64,000 nucleotides of DNA from Hyphomonadaceae bacterium (GCA_016791425.1 JAEUMQ010000016.1:1-64000), one strand, 5' to 3'. Positions 8,595-18,196 are shown, counted from the first letter of the stretch. Translations and numbers: made by a program. Notes: generated by a model not told the origin, from the sequence alone.

Positions 8595-10178
8595 ATGCGA
8601 CAAGTCACCACCGATGTCCTGGTGATCGGCGGCGGCTCGGCCGCGACCCGCGCCGCCATCGACGCGGCTCGGGCCGGCGCCCAGACGACTCTCGTCGACA
8701 AGGGCCGCCCGAGCGAAAGCGGCTCCAGCCCGCACGCGCTCGTCGGTTTCAGCGTGCCCATGCTCGACGACGCGGATTCCGAGGAACTCTTCTTCAGGGA
8801 CTGGATCAGCGCCTCCGGCGGCGTCTGCGACCGCAATCTCGTGCGGCAGATTTTCCGCAACGGCCGCACCGTCGCCGAGGACGTCCAGAAGATCGGCGTC
8901 GAGTTCATCTCCAACGCCGACGGCACATGGTTCATCTCCAAGCGCGCCGGCCATTCCGCCCGCCGCACGCTGATGGTGAAGGGGCTTGGCGGAGGCAAGC
9001 ACTCAAACGCCATGGCGCCGCTGCGCGCCGAAGTCGAGAAGCAGGGCGTGAACCTGCTGGAGAACACGATGGTCACCCGGCTTCTGAAGTCGGGCGATCG
9101 CGTCGTTGGCGCCTATGCCCTGGACGAAGCCGGCGAACCGATCGTGTTCAACGCCAAGGCCGTCGTGCTCGCGGCGGGCGGCGCCAACCGGATCTATTCG
9201 AAGCTCTGCTCCGAAGTCGTGGAGCACTACAAGCGCACGATGGGTGATTCCTACAGCCTCGCCTTCCACGCCGGCGCCCCGTTCGTCGATATGGAGTTCG
9301 TCCAATTCCGCGACTCCCCGCCCGCTGGCCCGATCTACGGCGCGCACTACATGAACCGGCTCGGCGAGCGCATCATGGAGAAATACGATCCCGTCGCGCT
9401 TGAGACGGCCCCCCGTTACATGATGGCGCGTGCGGTCTACTGGGAAAATCTCGAAGGCCGCGGTCCGGTCGTCTGGCATGTCGAGAAGGACCAGATCGCC
9501 CGTTCGCGCGCGCCGGTCGGCGAAGCGGACTACAAGCCCGGCGACATCGTCGAGATCGTGCTCATGTTCCAGCGCCTCACCGGCGGCCCGCACATCGATG
9601 AGAACGCCCAGACCGGCGTGCCCGGTCTCTTCGCCGCAGGCGAATCCTCCGGCGGCGCGCTCGGCGGCGACCGCATGCAGGGCTGCGGCTTTCTCGAGAC
9701 GCAGGTCTTCGGCGGCATCGCTGGACGCAACGCCGCCGCCCTCGCCAAGGCGAGCGCGCTCACGCCGATCGACGCCAGCGTGATCGAAGCCGAGCGCCAG
9801 CGCTTGGCGTCCGGCCGCGGCGACAAGGATCCGGCCGAACTCGTCGAGACCGTGCGCAACCTCATGTGGGAGCAGGCCGGCGTTGTCTCCAACCGCGCGC
9901 TGCTGACCGACGCGATCCAGAAGCTGCAGGCGCTGCGCAAGACCGCGCGCGACAGCCTCGACCTGGGTGACGTCGGCGCCGCGGAGGAGGCGCGCAGCCT
10001 GGCTCTCACCGCCGAACTGGTCGCGCAGGCCAAGCTGGCGCGCGAAGAGACGCGCAGCGGCCACGGCCGGACCGACTTCCCCGACATGGACGAGGCCTGG
10101 GGCGCCAAGCACGTCCGCCTTTCGCGCACCGGCGCCGACGCGGTCGCCGTTTCGTCCGTACCCGTCGTGATGAGCTGA
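8595..10178 (+). CDS. FAD-dependent oxidoreductase, SdhA/FrdA/NadB superfamily
   Basis: Soluble flavoprotein of 527 residues. The N-terminal dinucleotide-binding motif VIGGGSAATRAAIDAARAG is followed by a capping domain and the FAD closing motif GVPGLFAAGESSGGALGGDRM near residue 345. The family transfers hydride in succinate/fumarate, aspartate or adenylylsulfate oxidation-reduction; the substrate cannot be read. No signal peptide or haem/Fe-S subunit lies beside it. The frame extends to a GTG at 8565, but the ATG at 8595 follows GAAAGGG and is preferred. It is convergent with an AAHS-type carrier. Confidence 0.8.
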   Translation: MRQVTTDVLVIGGGSAATRAAIDAARAGAQTTLVDKGRPSESGSSPHALVGFSVPMLDDADSEELFFRDWISASGGVCDRNLVRQIFRNGRTVAEDVQKIGVEFISNADGTWFISKRAGHSARRTLMVKGLGGGKHSNAMAPLRAEVEKQGVNLLENTMVTRLLKSGDRVVGAYALDEAGEPIVFNAKAVVLAAGGANRIYSKLCSEVVEHYKRTMGDSYSLAFHAGAPFVDMEFVQFRDSPPAGPIYGAHYMNRLGERIMEKYDPVALETAPRYMMARAVYWENLEGRGPVVWHVEKDQIARSRAPVGEADYKPGDIVEIVLMFQRLTGGPHIDENAQTGVPGLFAAGESSGGALGGDRMQGCGFLETQVFGGIAGRNAAALAKASALTPIDASVIEAERQRLASGRGDKDPAELVETVRNLMWEQAGVVSNRALLTDAIQKLQALRKTARDSLDLGDVGAAEEARSLALTAELVAQAKLAREETRSGHGRTDFPDMDEAWGAKHVRLSRTGADAVAVSSVPVVMS

Positions 10179-10183
10179 GCCGT

Positions 10184-10215
10184 AGCTCCCCGTCCCCTCA
10201 ACGGGACGGGGAGCT
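10184..10215. terminator. 13-bp hairpin between convergent genes
   Basis: A perfect 13-bp stem (10184-10196 with 10203-10215) around a CTCAAC loop sits between the flavoprotein stop and the carrier stop. It likely ends transcription from both sides, although no strong U-tract follows. Its CTCCCC core resembles the elements between ccoP and ccoG. Confidence 0.55.
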
Positions 10216-10221
10216 GGGTGG

Positions 10222-11571
10222 CTAAGCGTGCTGCGCCACCTTTGCGCCGGGCTCACCCGGCCGCGCGAAGCTGATGCACCAGCACGTGACGGCGAGCACG
10301 ATGCTCATGAACACGAAGAAGCCCCAGGTCCCTTCGAGCTGCATCGTGATCACGCCGGTGAAGGAAGAGAGGATCGCGCCCAGCCGCCCGAACGCCGCTG
10401 CCGAGCCGACGCTGCTGGCGCGCATCACCGGCGGGTAGCTGATCGCTGCAAGCGTGTAGAAGCCGTTGTGCAGCCCCGCGAGCAGCAAGCCGAGCACGCA
10501 ATAGACCACGAGCATGAGTGTGAACTCGTCGGGGTGCACCGGGATGAAAGCGAGGCTCAGCGCCACCAGCACTGCCGCCGAGGCGATCGCCATGCTCGGC
10601 AGGCGGGCGCCCCATTTCTGCATGATGAAGCCGCTGAGGAGCCCACCGAACATGGCGCCGCCATTGAAGGCGCTCATGATCGTGCTCGTCTGGGTCAGCG
10701 CGAAGCCGTACCCGTGCAGCATCGTCGGCAACCAGCTGAACAGCGTGTAGGTCGCGAGCAGGCAGCCGAAGAAGCCGAACCAGATGCCGAGCGTCTGCGC
10801 GCGCAGGTTCGGCCCGATGAGCGCCGTCCAGCGCCGATCGCCCGGCTGGGACGGCCGGTCTGTGAACGTCGCGCCTGCCGGCAGGTCGCGATTATACCGG
10901 CGCAGCAGCTTCTCCAGCTCCCGCTGACGTTCCGGGCGCTGGGCGAGGAAGTTCGGGCTCTCAGGCAGGACTGCGGCGAAGATCAGCGCGAGCGCGATGG
11001 CGCCGACCCCGACGAAAAGAAAGAGTCCCTGCCATCCGACCGTCGGCAGCAGAGCCGCGCCGAGCAGCCCCGACAAGAGCCCTCCGCTGGCGATGAAAAG
11101 CATGCCGACCGCGAGCGCCAGCGCGCGACGCCGCTGCGGCGTGGTCTCCGTAAGCAGCGCCGCGCCGTTCGGGATGGCCGCGCCGATGCCGAGACCATCG
11201 ACGAAGCGCACGCCGGCAAGCGTGTGCGGATCGCTCACCTGAGAGGCGAGCACCGTCATGGCGCCGAACAACAGCACCGATCCGATGAGCCCCACGCGGC
11301 GTCCGAACCGGTCTCCGACGATGCCCCCGATGATGGCGCCGATCGCCACGCCGAGCAGTCCAATGGCCGCCACCGGCGCCATGTCCGAGCGCTCGACGCC
11401 CCACTGGGAGATGATCTGCGGCATCGCCACGCCCAGGACCTGATTGGCCAGCCCGTCCGCGGCGAACGCCATCGCGGCCAGCACGAGCATCAGCTTCTGC
11501 GTCAGGCTCCATGGCCCCGCGTCGATGAAGTCAGAAACATTGACCGGGTCGCGACCCTCAGTTGCGCTCAT
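10222..11571 (-). CDS. MFS transporter, aromatic acid:H+ symporter (AAHS) type
   Basis: Twelve-helix inner-membrane carrier of 449 residues, resembling PcaK/BenK/MhpT-type aromatic acid proton symporters. The helix 2-3 loop carries GDRFGRRVG, and a long cytoplasmic loop separates the two halves. The ATG at 11571 is 7 nt after AAGGGAGGG; an in-frame upstream extension to 11640 lacks such a site. It is divergent from the TAXI-type binding protein gene. An organic acid substrate is inferred from the family. Confidence 0.82.
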   Translation of the reverse strand: MSATEGRDPVNVSDFIDAGPWSLTQKLMLVLAAMAFAADGLANQVLGVAMPQIISQWGVERSDMAPVAAIGLLGVAIGAIIGGIVGDRFGRRVGLIGSVLLFGAMTVLASQVSDPHTLAGVRFVDGLGIGAAIPNGAALLTETTPQRRRALALAVGMLFIASGGLLSGLLGAALLPTVGWQGLFLFVGVGAIALALIFAAVLPESPNFLAQRPERQRELEKLLRRYNRDLPAGATFTDRPSQPGDRRWTALIGPNLRAQTLGIWFGFFGCLLATYTLFSWLPTMLHGYGFALTQTSTIMSAFNGGAMFGGLLSGFIMQKWGARLPSMAIASAAVLVALSLAFIPVHPDEFTLMLVVYCVLGLLLAGLHNGFYTLAAISYPPVMRASSVGSAAAFGRLGAILSSFTGVITMQLEGTWGFFVFMSIVLAVTCWCISFARPGEPGAKVAQHA

Positions 11572-11707
11572 TCGGCCCTCCCTTTGGCTTGGAGCGCCTC
11601 GCGCGGTTCCATGCGCAGCGCCTTTGATGTTGTTGGACAATTATGTATTCAGATGTGGTAGGTGATGCAACGACGAGAGCCTGTAGAGGCCCGTAGGGGA
11701 GGATGGG

Positions 11708-12796
11708 ATGAGAATGAGGGCTTTGTCCTGGCTCTTCGCGTTGGGTGTGTGTCTGGCGCTTAGCGGCATGAACGAGGCCCGGGCGCAAGCGGCGACCGGC
11801 ACGATCGACATCGGCCCAACCGGGTTCGCGATCAAACGGCCGGTCTTCGCCGGCGCCTGCCCGAACGCATGCCCCTGGGGCGAATTGGGCGACTTCGTGA
11901 AGGAAGCCATGGCCCCCGCGGGCTACGACGTCGTTGTCTGCCAGAACTGCAATCGCGCTGAAGGCCCGCGGATCGTCTCCGGCCGGCGCATGCCCCCGCC
12001 CCTGCGCCCAGACGAGGCCCGTGTCGGCACTGTAACGCGTTTCGACGCAGTGGCTGAATTCGGCGCCACCGCCAGCCACTTCCTCACCAACGCCTACGAA
12101 GGACATGCCATCTATGCCTCCGACGGGCCGATGCGGAACCTGCGCCTGATCGCCAAGATCGAGGACCCCTTCTACCTTGTTGTCGCAGTGAGCCCGGAGA
12201 GCGGCATCACCGATCTCAGTCAGGTGCTCGAGCGCCGCAGGCCAATTCACATTTTCGCGAGCGGCCCCACTGCGCAGAAGGTGCTTGCCCATTACGGCCT
12301 GACGCGCGAAGCGGTCGCAGCGATCGGGGGACGCATCGAGGGCGAGATGCCGTTCGAGCGCGCCGCGGCTGAAAACTTCGACATCATGATCAGCGAGCTC
12401 GGCAGCAACGCGAACAATCCGGAATCGGTCTATTGGCCCATGGCCACCCACCGGCGCGACCTCCGCTTCCTCGATCTTCCCGAGGCGCTCATCGCCAAGC
12501 TGGTGGCCGAAGAGGGCTACGAGCGCGTAACCATGCGCTGGGGTTTGCTGCGCGGCGTGGATCACCCGATTTCGACCGTCGGGCGCTCGGGCGAGTCCAT
12601 CTTCGCCCACGCCGACGTCTCGAACGCGGACGCCTACGCCGTCGCACGTGCGATCGACCTGAACCGCGCCAACCTTCGCTGGTTCGTGCGTCCCTATGCG
12701 ATCGATCCGCGCACGGTCTGGAAGAATGATTCGGTGCCCCTGCACCCGGGCGCCGCGCGCTATTATCGCGAGGCGGGCTACATGCGCCGGCGCTGA
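11708..12796 (+). CDS. TAXI-family TRAP-type solute-binding protein
   Basis: Periplasmic binding protein of 362 residues with a signal peptide cleaved near ARA-QAA (about residue 26). The C-terminal VPLHPGAARYYREAGYM is characteristic of the TAXI family. The mature N-terminus has paired cysteines (GACPNAC, VVCQNC) that could form disulfides. It has no TRAP membrane subunit beside it, so it may serve a distant permease or act as a sensor. GGGGAGG precedes the start; an ATG two codons later is also possible. Confidence 0.75.
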   Translation: MRMRALSWLFALGVCLALSGMNEARAQAATGTIDIGPTGFAIKRPVFAGACPNACPWGELGDFVKEAMAPAGYDVVVCQNCNRAEGPRIVSGRRMPPPLRPDEARVGTVTRFDAVAEFGATASHFLTNAYEGHAIYASDGPMRNLRLIAKIEDPFYLVVAVSPESGITDLSQVLERRRPIHIFASGPTAQKVLAHYGLTREAVAAIGGRIEGEMPFERAAAENFDIMISELGSNANNPESVYWPMATHRRDLRFLDLPEALIAKLVAEEGYERVTMRWGLLRGVDHPISTVGRSGESIFAHADVSNADAYAVARAIDLNRANLRWFVRPYAIDPRTVWKNDSVPLHPGAARYYREAGYMRRR

Positions 12797-12799
12797 TCC

Positions 12800-13084
12800 T
12801 CAAAGATCGAGCACGAGGCGCTTCGTCTTGCTCCCAGAGCAGCAGATCATCATCGTCTTGCCGGACGCCCGATCCTCGCGCGAAAGCACCGCGTCGAAAT
12901 GGTCGGGGACGCCTTCCAGCACGCGCGTCTCGCAGGCCCCGCAAATACCCTGCTCGCATGAGGAAATAACATCGACGCCCGCCCGGCGTATGACTTCCAT
13001 GATCGACTCGCGACGTCCAACCTCGAGCTCGAGCCCGGATTTCGCCAGCACGACTGTGAAGGTTTCCTGCGCCTCCTCGCTCAT
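12800..13084 (-). CDS. Stand-alone plant-type 2Fe-2S ferredoxin
   Basis: A 94-residue protein like the C-terminal ferredoxin domain of phthalate-dioxygenase-type reductases (VanB, Pht2), without the flavin and NAD domains. The cluster motif SSCEQGICGACETRVLEG plus ICCSGS supplies the four cysteines. It would deliver electrons to an oxygenase such as a Rieske or flavin enzyme. The frame opens at a GTG at 13105, but the ATG at 13084 gives the normal domain edge. It is convergent with the TAXI protein gene. Confidence 0.8.
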   Translation of the reverse strand: MSEEAQETFTVVLAKSGLELEVGRRESIMEVIRRAGVDVISSCEQGICGACETRVLEGVPDHFDAVLSREDRASGKTMMICCSGSKTKRLVLDL

Positions 13085-13182
13085 GGACGCGAACCGCCGG
13101 CGCACTGCGTATCAGACATGAAGAATATTGTAGGCGCTGATCCGCGTCGAACAAGACCGCCCCGAGGATTGGGAGAACATCG

Positions 13183-14802
13183 ATGCTGAATTGCACGCGC
13201 GCGGTCCGCGCAGCAGGCCTCGCGGCCCTGTTCGCCGTCTCCGCCTGCGCGACGAGCGCGCCGCCGCAGGAGCCTGGCTTGGTGGAGGTGAGCGGCGGCG
13301 CGGTGCGCGGCGTGATTGACGGCGATCTCGCCGTCTACAAGGGCATTCCCTTCGCCGCGCCGCCCGTCGGCGATCTGCGCTGGCGCGCACCTCAACCTGC
13401 GCCCTCCTGGACCGGCGCCCGCGACGCGCGCGCGTTCGCGCCGCCTTGCATCCAGACCTTGCGCTCCGGCGTGCCCTTGCCGGCGGGCCAACCGCCGATG
13501 AGCGAAGACTGCCTCTATCTCAACATCTGGGCGCCGGCGCACGCGCCGGATGCGCCGCTGCCGGTGATGGTGTGGATTCACGGCGGCGGCTTCGAATACG
13601 GCGCCGCCTCGGTCCCGACCTATAATGGCGAACATCTCGCGCACCGCGGCGTCATCGTGGTGAGCATCGCCTACCGGCTGGGCGCGCTTGGCTTCCTCGC
13701 GCACCCGAAGCTTAGCCGCGAGTCCGGCCACGGCTCGGGCAATTACGGCCTCGAAGACATGATCGCCGCGCTGCACTGGGTCCGCGACAACATCACGGCA
13801 TTCGGCGGCGATCCCGCCAACGTCACGATCTTCGGCGAATCCGCCGGCGCAATCGCGGTGGGGATGCTCGCCGCCTCGCCTCCGGCGCGCGGCCTCTTCC
13901 ATCGCGCGATCTCTCAAAGCGGCGCCTCGATGGGTCCGGCGCGCCGCACGTCCGACGAGCAGGACGTGAACATGAGCCTGCTCACCGATGCCGAGCGCGC
14001 GGGCGAGCAGGTCTTCGCCGATCTCGGCGTCGCCGACTTGGCTGCCGCGCGCGCGCTGCCGGCGAGCCAAGTGGTGGAGGCGCGCCTGCGCTACTGGAAG
14101 AACTTCAATCTCTTCTGGCCGAACTTCGACGGCTACATATTGCCTGGCGACCAGTACGAGCTCTACACGGCCGGCCGCCAGAACGACACGCCCGTTCTGA
14201 TCGGCTCCAATTCCGACGAAGGCGCGCTGATGCTGCGCACGCCGGTGAGCCCTGCCGAATTCGAACGCTATGTGCGCGGCGGCTATGGCGACTACGCCGC
14301 CGCTTTCCTCGCCGCCTACCCGCACGCCGACGCCGCTGATGCTTTCCGCGCCGCGAAGGACATACGCCGCGACGGGTTCTTCGGCTGGCCGACCTGGGCC
14401 TGGGCGCGCCTGCAATCGCGCACCGGCCAGGGCAAGGTCTACGCTTATTATTTCGATCACACGCTGCCGGCGCCGCCTTCCTCCCGCTTCCATGGCGGCG
14501 AAGGCGCCATCCATGCCGCCGACATCCCTTACGTCTTCGGCACGCTCGATCCGAACTGGGCGCTGACCGACACGGACCGCGCGCTCTCCAACCTCTTCAT
14601 GTCCTATTGGGTGAACTTCGCACGCACCGGCGATCCCAACGGCCCCGGACTTCCGCTTTGGCCGGCGTTCACCGAAAGCGATCAGCGCATGATGCAGCTG
14701 GACGACAATCCACGCGCGGTTCCCACGCCGAACCTGGCGCAGATCCAGGTGTTCGAGACGTACTACGCGGCCAAGCGCGCGGCGAACACGAGCCGGCGAT
14801 AG
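13183..14802 (+). CDS. Type-B carboxylesterase, predicted lipoprotein
   Basis: Alpha/beta-hydrolase of 539 residues in the carboxylesterase/para-nitrobenzyl esterase family, hydrolysing carboxylic esters. The N-terminus is a lipoprotein signal with lipobox VSAC, so it is probably membrane-anchored. The family signature SEDCLYLNIWAP, oxyanion-hole HGGGFEYG, nucleophile GESAG (Ser about 220), the SDEGAL acid region and a histidine in GAIHAADIPYVFG are visible. It is tail-to-tail with the flavin monooxygenase gene, 3 bp apart. Confidence 0.88.
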   Translation: MLNCTRAVRAAGLAALFAVSACATSAPPQEPGLVEVSGGAVRGVIDGDLAVYKGIPFAAPPVGDLRWRAPQPAPSWTGARDARAFAPPCIQTLRSGVPLPAGQPPMSEDCLYLNIWAPAHAPDAPLPVMVWIHGGGFEYGAASVPTYNGEHLAHRGVIVVSIAYRLGALGFLAHPKLSRESGHGSGNYGLEDMIAALHWVRDNITAFGGDPANVTIFGESAGAIAVGMLAASPPARGLFHRAISQSGASMGPARRTSDEQDVNMSLLTDAERAGEQVFADLGVADLAAARALPASQVVEARLRYWKNFNLFWPNFDGYILPGDQYELYTAGRQNDTPVLIGSNSDEGALMLRTPVSPAEFERYVRGGYGDYAAAFLAAYPHADAADAFRAAKDIRRDGFFGWPTWAWARLQSRTGQGKVYAYYFDHTLPAPPSSRFHGGEGAIHAADIPYVFGTLDPNWALTDTDRALSNLFMSYWVNFARTGDPNGPGLPLWPAFTESDQRMMQLDDNPRAVPTPNLAQIQVFETYYAAKRAANTSRR

Positions 14803-14805
14803 CTC

Positions 14806-15894
14806 TCAACGCACAGGTTCGCGCAAGCCCGCCTGCTCGAGCAGCGGCTGCACGTTCTGCACCCAATCGCGCAGGCCGTCCTCGTAATTCACCCAGCAGA
14901 GCAGCACCCCATCGGCGCCGGCGTTCGAGATCTGCTGCAGCCGCTCGGCGACCATCTCCGGCGTGCCGACGATCTGCCCGCCGCCGAACCCCGCGAGCGT
15001 GCGATACTGCGCCTTGCGCAGCACTTCCGGCGGCCCTTCGCGCGGCACCAGGTTGGGCGGCAGACCGTCGAGTACGCCGATATCGCCCTTCTCGCCGAGC
15101 ACGTAATCCATGTACTCGTTCGCCTCGCGCTCGGTCGGCTTGCAGATGATCCAGGCCTGCGTCCAGATGTCGAAGCTGCGATTGTACTCTTCGCGGCCCA
15201 TGCGCCTGAGCTCGTCGAAATGCCGCTTCACGTCGGCGTTCGTCTCGTCCGGATTGATCGCGCGGAACGCGATGTCGGCATATTTCGCCGCGAACTTGAG
15301 CCCGGTTCCCGATTGCCCCGCCTGCATGATCGGCGGATGCGGCTTCCTGAGCGGCTTCGGCTGCGACTGGCCTTTGATGATCTTGAAGAACTCGCCCTCG
15401 TAGTCGAACTCCTCTTCCATCGTCCAGAGCTTGCGAACGATCTCGATCCACTCTCCCGCATAGCGATAGCGCGCGTCGTGATCGAGGAACGTCGCGCCGA
15501 ACATCTCGAACTCGGCGGGAAACCATCCGCACACCACATTGACGCCGAACCGCCCGCCTGAGATGTGGTCGATCGTCGTCATCTGCTTGGCCGCGACGAT
15601 CGGGTGAATCACCGGCACGTGCACGGTGGCGTAGACGTGCGAATGCTCCGTGACGCCGCTGACGCCCGCCGCCCAGGCGAGACCCTCATAGTTCACGCCG
15701 CAGAAGTCCGTGACACCGCCGAGGCTGCGCCAGCGCGCGAGCGGAACCTGCATCTCGAAACCCGCGGCGTCCGCGAGCTTGGCCACGCGCCGCACGCTCT
15801 CCCAGCTCAGCCGGTGGCGCTCTTCCGCGGTCGTCGCCGTGAAGCCGCCGTCGAGATTGGTGGCGAAGGTTCCGAGCTTCAGCTTGTTGCCCAT
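14806..15894 (-). CDS. LLM-class flavin-dependent monooxygenase, RutA-like
   Basis: Bacterial-luciferase-like FMNH2-dependent monooxygenase of 362 residues. GGRFGVNVVCGWFPAEFE, MQAGQSGTG and a C-terminal GADGVLLCWVNYEDG segment resemble the RutA/SsuD branch, which opens pyrimidine rings or cleaves C-S bonds. The substrate is unknown, and no flavin reductase is adjacent. The start ATG at 15894 overlaps the stop of the SDR-hydrolase fusion (TAATG), so the two are translated together. No rutB-G neighbours are present here. Confidence 0.85.
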   Translation of the reverse strand: MGNKLKLGTFATNLDGGFTATTAEERHRLSWESVRRVAKLADAAGFEMQVPLARWRSLGGVTDFCGVNYEGLAWAAGVSGVTEHSHVYATVHVPVIHPIVAAKQMTTIDHISGGRFGVNVVCGWFPAEFEMFGATFLDHDARYRYAGEWIEIVRKLWTMEEEFDYEGEFFKIIKGQSQPKPLRKPHPPIMQAGQSGTGLKFAAKYADIAFRAINPDETNADVKRHFDELRRMGREEYNRSFDIWTQAWIICKPTEREANEYMDYVLGEKGDIGVLDGLPPNLVPREGPPEVLRKAQYRTLAGFGGGQIVGTPEMVAERLQQISNAGADGVLLCWVNYEDGLRDWVQNVQPLLEQAGLREPVR

Positions 15895-17447
15895 TACGCG
15901 GCTCCCTTCACGAACGCGAGCAGACGCTCCCAATGCCGCGCGCCCGATGGCGGGTGGTAGGATGCGTCCTCGATGGCGAATCCGTGATAGGCGCCCGGGT
16001 ACACTTCCACCTCGTGCCTGGCGCCCGCGGATTTCAGCGCCTGTTTCAGGTCCTCGATGTTCTGCGCCGTCATGAACGCGTCCGTCTCCGCGCATCCGAA
16101 ATAATAGCGCGCATTGCCGCGCAGCAGGCGGTGCGGGCTGTCTTCCTTCCCCGACACCAGATGCCCGCCATGGAAGGAAGCGACCGCGCCCACGCGGTCC
16201 GGATGCGCCGCCGCGATCCAAACCGCCATCGGCCCGCTCATGCAATAGCCGACGCACGTGACCGGCGCCGCTGACGCAACGCCCTTCTGCTTGCCGAGCG
16301 CCTCCAGCCAGGCGCCTGCGTCCCGCGTGACCCCTTCGCGCGAAAGCGTGCCGGCCAGCGCGAGCAATTGCCCGAACTCCGCGGACTTCTTCACCGACAG
16401 CGGCGGATCGCGCGGCGGCCCGGAGCGGTAGAAGAGATTGGGCAGGAGCACGGCGAAGCCGGTATCCGCGATCCGCTGCGCCATGCGCTTGAACAGCGGC
16501 CGCACGCCCATGATGTCGGTGAGCAGCACCACGCCCGGCAGATCGCCGCTCGCCTTTTCAGGCTTGAAAAGCCACGCTTGGCACGTTCCGTCGGCCGTCT
16601 TGATTTCGAGCTTCTGCCCTTCCGGCGTCGGCGCCTCCGGCGCCGAGAACATCGGCGCGACGGGCTCATCCCCGAACGACATGCCGATCCCGAGCGATTG
16701 GCCGCCGTCCACGACGATATCGACGCCGGTGATGTAGGCGGACTCGTCCGAAGCCAGGAAAACCGCGAGCGGCGCGACGTCCTCCGGCTGCCCGATCCGT
16801 CCCAGCGGGGAGGTGCGGATCTGCTTGTACGCGCTGTCGTTCGGGTCGCGCAGAAACTGCTCGAACATCTCGTTGTTGGTCAGGCCCGGCGAGATCGAGT
16901 TGGCGCGGATGCCAAGCGTGCCGCCTTCGAGCGCCATGTGCCGCGTGAGCCCGATGACGCCCGCCTTGGCTGCGCCGTGCGCCGCCATCGGCATGTCGCT
17001 GCCGCGTCCCGCGATGATCGAGCCCGTATTGATGATCGAACCGCCGCCGCGCGCCACCAGATGCGGCCACGCGGCCTTGGCGGCGTAGAACACGAGATCG
17101 AGCTCGTTGCGCAGCACGAATTGCCAGGTGGCGTTCGGCATCCCCATCAGCGGTCCGACGCGCCCCGTTGAGGCATTGTTGTAGAGAATGTCGATGCCGC
17201 CAAAGACCCGCGCGGCCTCGTCCACCCACGCGATTGTCTCGGCCTCCGACGAGAGATCCACCGGCGCCATCGCGACCATCTCGCCGCCGGCCTCGCGCAC
17301 CATCTGCACCGTGCGCTCGGCGGCCTCCTTCTTCAGGTCGCAGCCGACGACCTTTGCGCCCTCGCGTGCGAACGCAAGCGCCGCGGCGCGCCCCTGCCCG
17401 CCCGCAACGCCGGTGATGAGGGCGACCTTGCCCTTCAGTCTGGCCAT
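15894..17447 (-). CDS. SDR oxidoreductase-dienelactone hydrolase fusion
   Basis: One uninterrupted 517-residue frame joins two enzymes. Residues 1-255 form a short-chain dehydrogenase: TGVAGGQG cofactor loop, NNAS, Ser143 and Lys161, but the catalytic tyrosine position is His157 (HGAAK). Residues 275-515 are a dienelactone-hydrolase family alpha/beta hydrolase with the cysteine nucleophile in GYCMSG (Cys402) and a histidine in AYHGF. GGGAGG precedes the ATG at 17447; an upstream extension to 17486 lacks this. It is the first gene of an operon with the RutA-like monooxygenase and is divergent from 17630. A two-step oxidation plus lactone/ester cleavage is inferred. Confidence 0.85.
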   Translation of the reverse strand: MARLKGKVALITGVAGGQGRAAALAFAREGAKVVGCDLKKEAAERTVQMVREAGGEMVAMAPVDLSSEAETIAWVDEAARVFGGIDILYNNASTGRVGPLMGMPNATWQFVLRNELDLVFYAAKAAWPHLVARGGGSIINTGSIIAGRGSDMPMAAHGAAKAGVIGLTRHMALEGGTLGIRANSISPGLTNNEMFEQFLRDPNDSAYKQIRTSPLGRIGQPEDVAPLAVFLASDESAYITGVDIVVDGGQSLGIGMSFGDEPVAPMFSAPEAPTPEGQKLEIKTADGTCQAWLFKPEKASGDLPGVVLLTDIMGVRPLFKRMAQRIADTGFAVLLPNLFYRSGPPRDPPLSVKKSAEFGQLLALAGTLSREGVTRDAGAWLEALGKQKGVASAAPVTCVGYCMSGPMAVWIAAAHPDRVGAVASFHGGHLVSGKEDSPHRLLRGNARYYFGCAETDAFMTAQNIEDLKQALKSAGARHEVEVYPGAYHGFAIEDASYHPPSGARHWERLLAFVKGAA

Positions 17448-17629
17448 CCAATCCTCCCGGCTCGCGGACAATGGAGCCCCGCCCACCGCCGCGCGAAGGC
17501 TTCCCTATTTCCAGGCGCGACTCTGAGAAACTATTGGATAAAATGCAAGATCGTTATACCAAACCGGTTGCCAATCGGGCCGGACCTTCCTGGCGAGGGG
17601 ATCAGAGCTCAGGGCGTGGGAGGAAAGCG

Positions 17630-18166
17630 ATGAAGGATTGCAGCAGGCGCACGCTTGGCCTTGGCGCCCTTGCGCTGGCTTTGGCGCCGGGCGAGGCGCA
17701 TGCCCGCCGCGGCGTGAGCCGGATCGAAGCGCTTCTCATCCGCGACGAATGCGCGAGCCTTGTGCTGTCCTACGCCCACGCCCTTGATGCATCCGACGCC
17801 GCGCTGATGAACACGCTCTTCGCGCCCGACGCGGTGTGGGAAGCGGACGGACGCATCCGGCGTGAAGGCGCCGATGCGCTGCACGCATTGTGGGCCGAGG
17901 TGTTCAGCGCGCGACGCCCAACGGTCGGTCGCCATGTCGTCTCCAACATTCGCACCAACGTGCTCGATCGCGACCACGCCGCCGGAACCGCTTTCGTCAC
18001 CATGTACCGCTACAATCCAAACGATCCGCAAAACGCTGCATCGCTCGCGCCGCTGCTGCTGGTGTCGCTCGATCTCGAATACGTACGCATCGGCGAGGCC
18101 TGGCGCTTCAAGCGCGTGAGCCTCACGTCCGCGGCGGTCGCGAACTATGTCCACGGGCAGGGCTGA
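17630..18166 (+). CDS. SnoaL-like (NTF2-fold) protein with Tat-like signal
   Basis: A 178-residue protein with an N-terminal SRRTLGLGALALALAP segment resembling a twin-arginine signal, followed by an NTF2-like alpha+beta cone domain: EALLIRDECASLVLSYAHALD at the start, DAVWEADG in the middle. The family includes dehydratases, isomerases and non-catalytic binding proteins, so the role stays open. GGGAGG precedes the ATG at 17630. First gene of a plus-strand operon with the MetE-like and DoxX-like genes. Confidence 0.7.
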   Translation: MKDCSRRTLGLGALALALAPGEAHARRGVSRIEALLIRDECASLVLSYAHALDASDAALMNTLFAPDAVWEADGRIRREGADALHALWAEVFSARRPTVGRHVVSNIRTNVLDRDHAAGTAFVTMYRYNPNDPQNAASLAPLLLVSLDLEYVRIGEAWRFKRVSLTSAAVANYVHGQG

Positions 18167-18196
18167 CGCCCTACGCAAACTCTCCTGGAGCACACC

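Noticed and set aside
11630-11640. TTGTTGGACAA dyad between the AAHS carrier and TAXI genes
   Set aside because: Arms are only 4 bp, too short to support a call.
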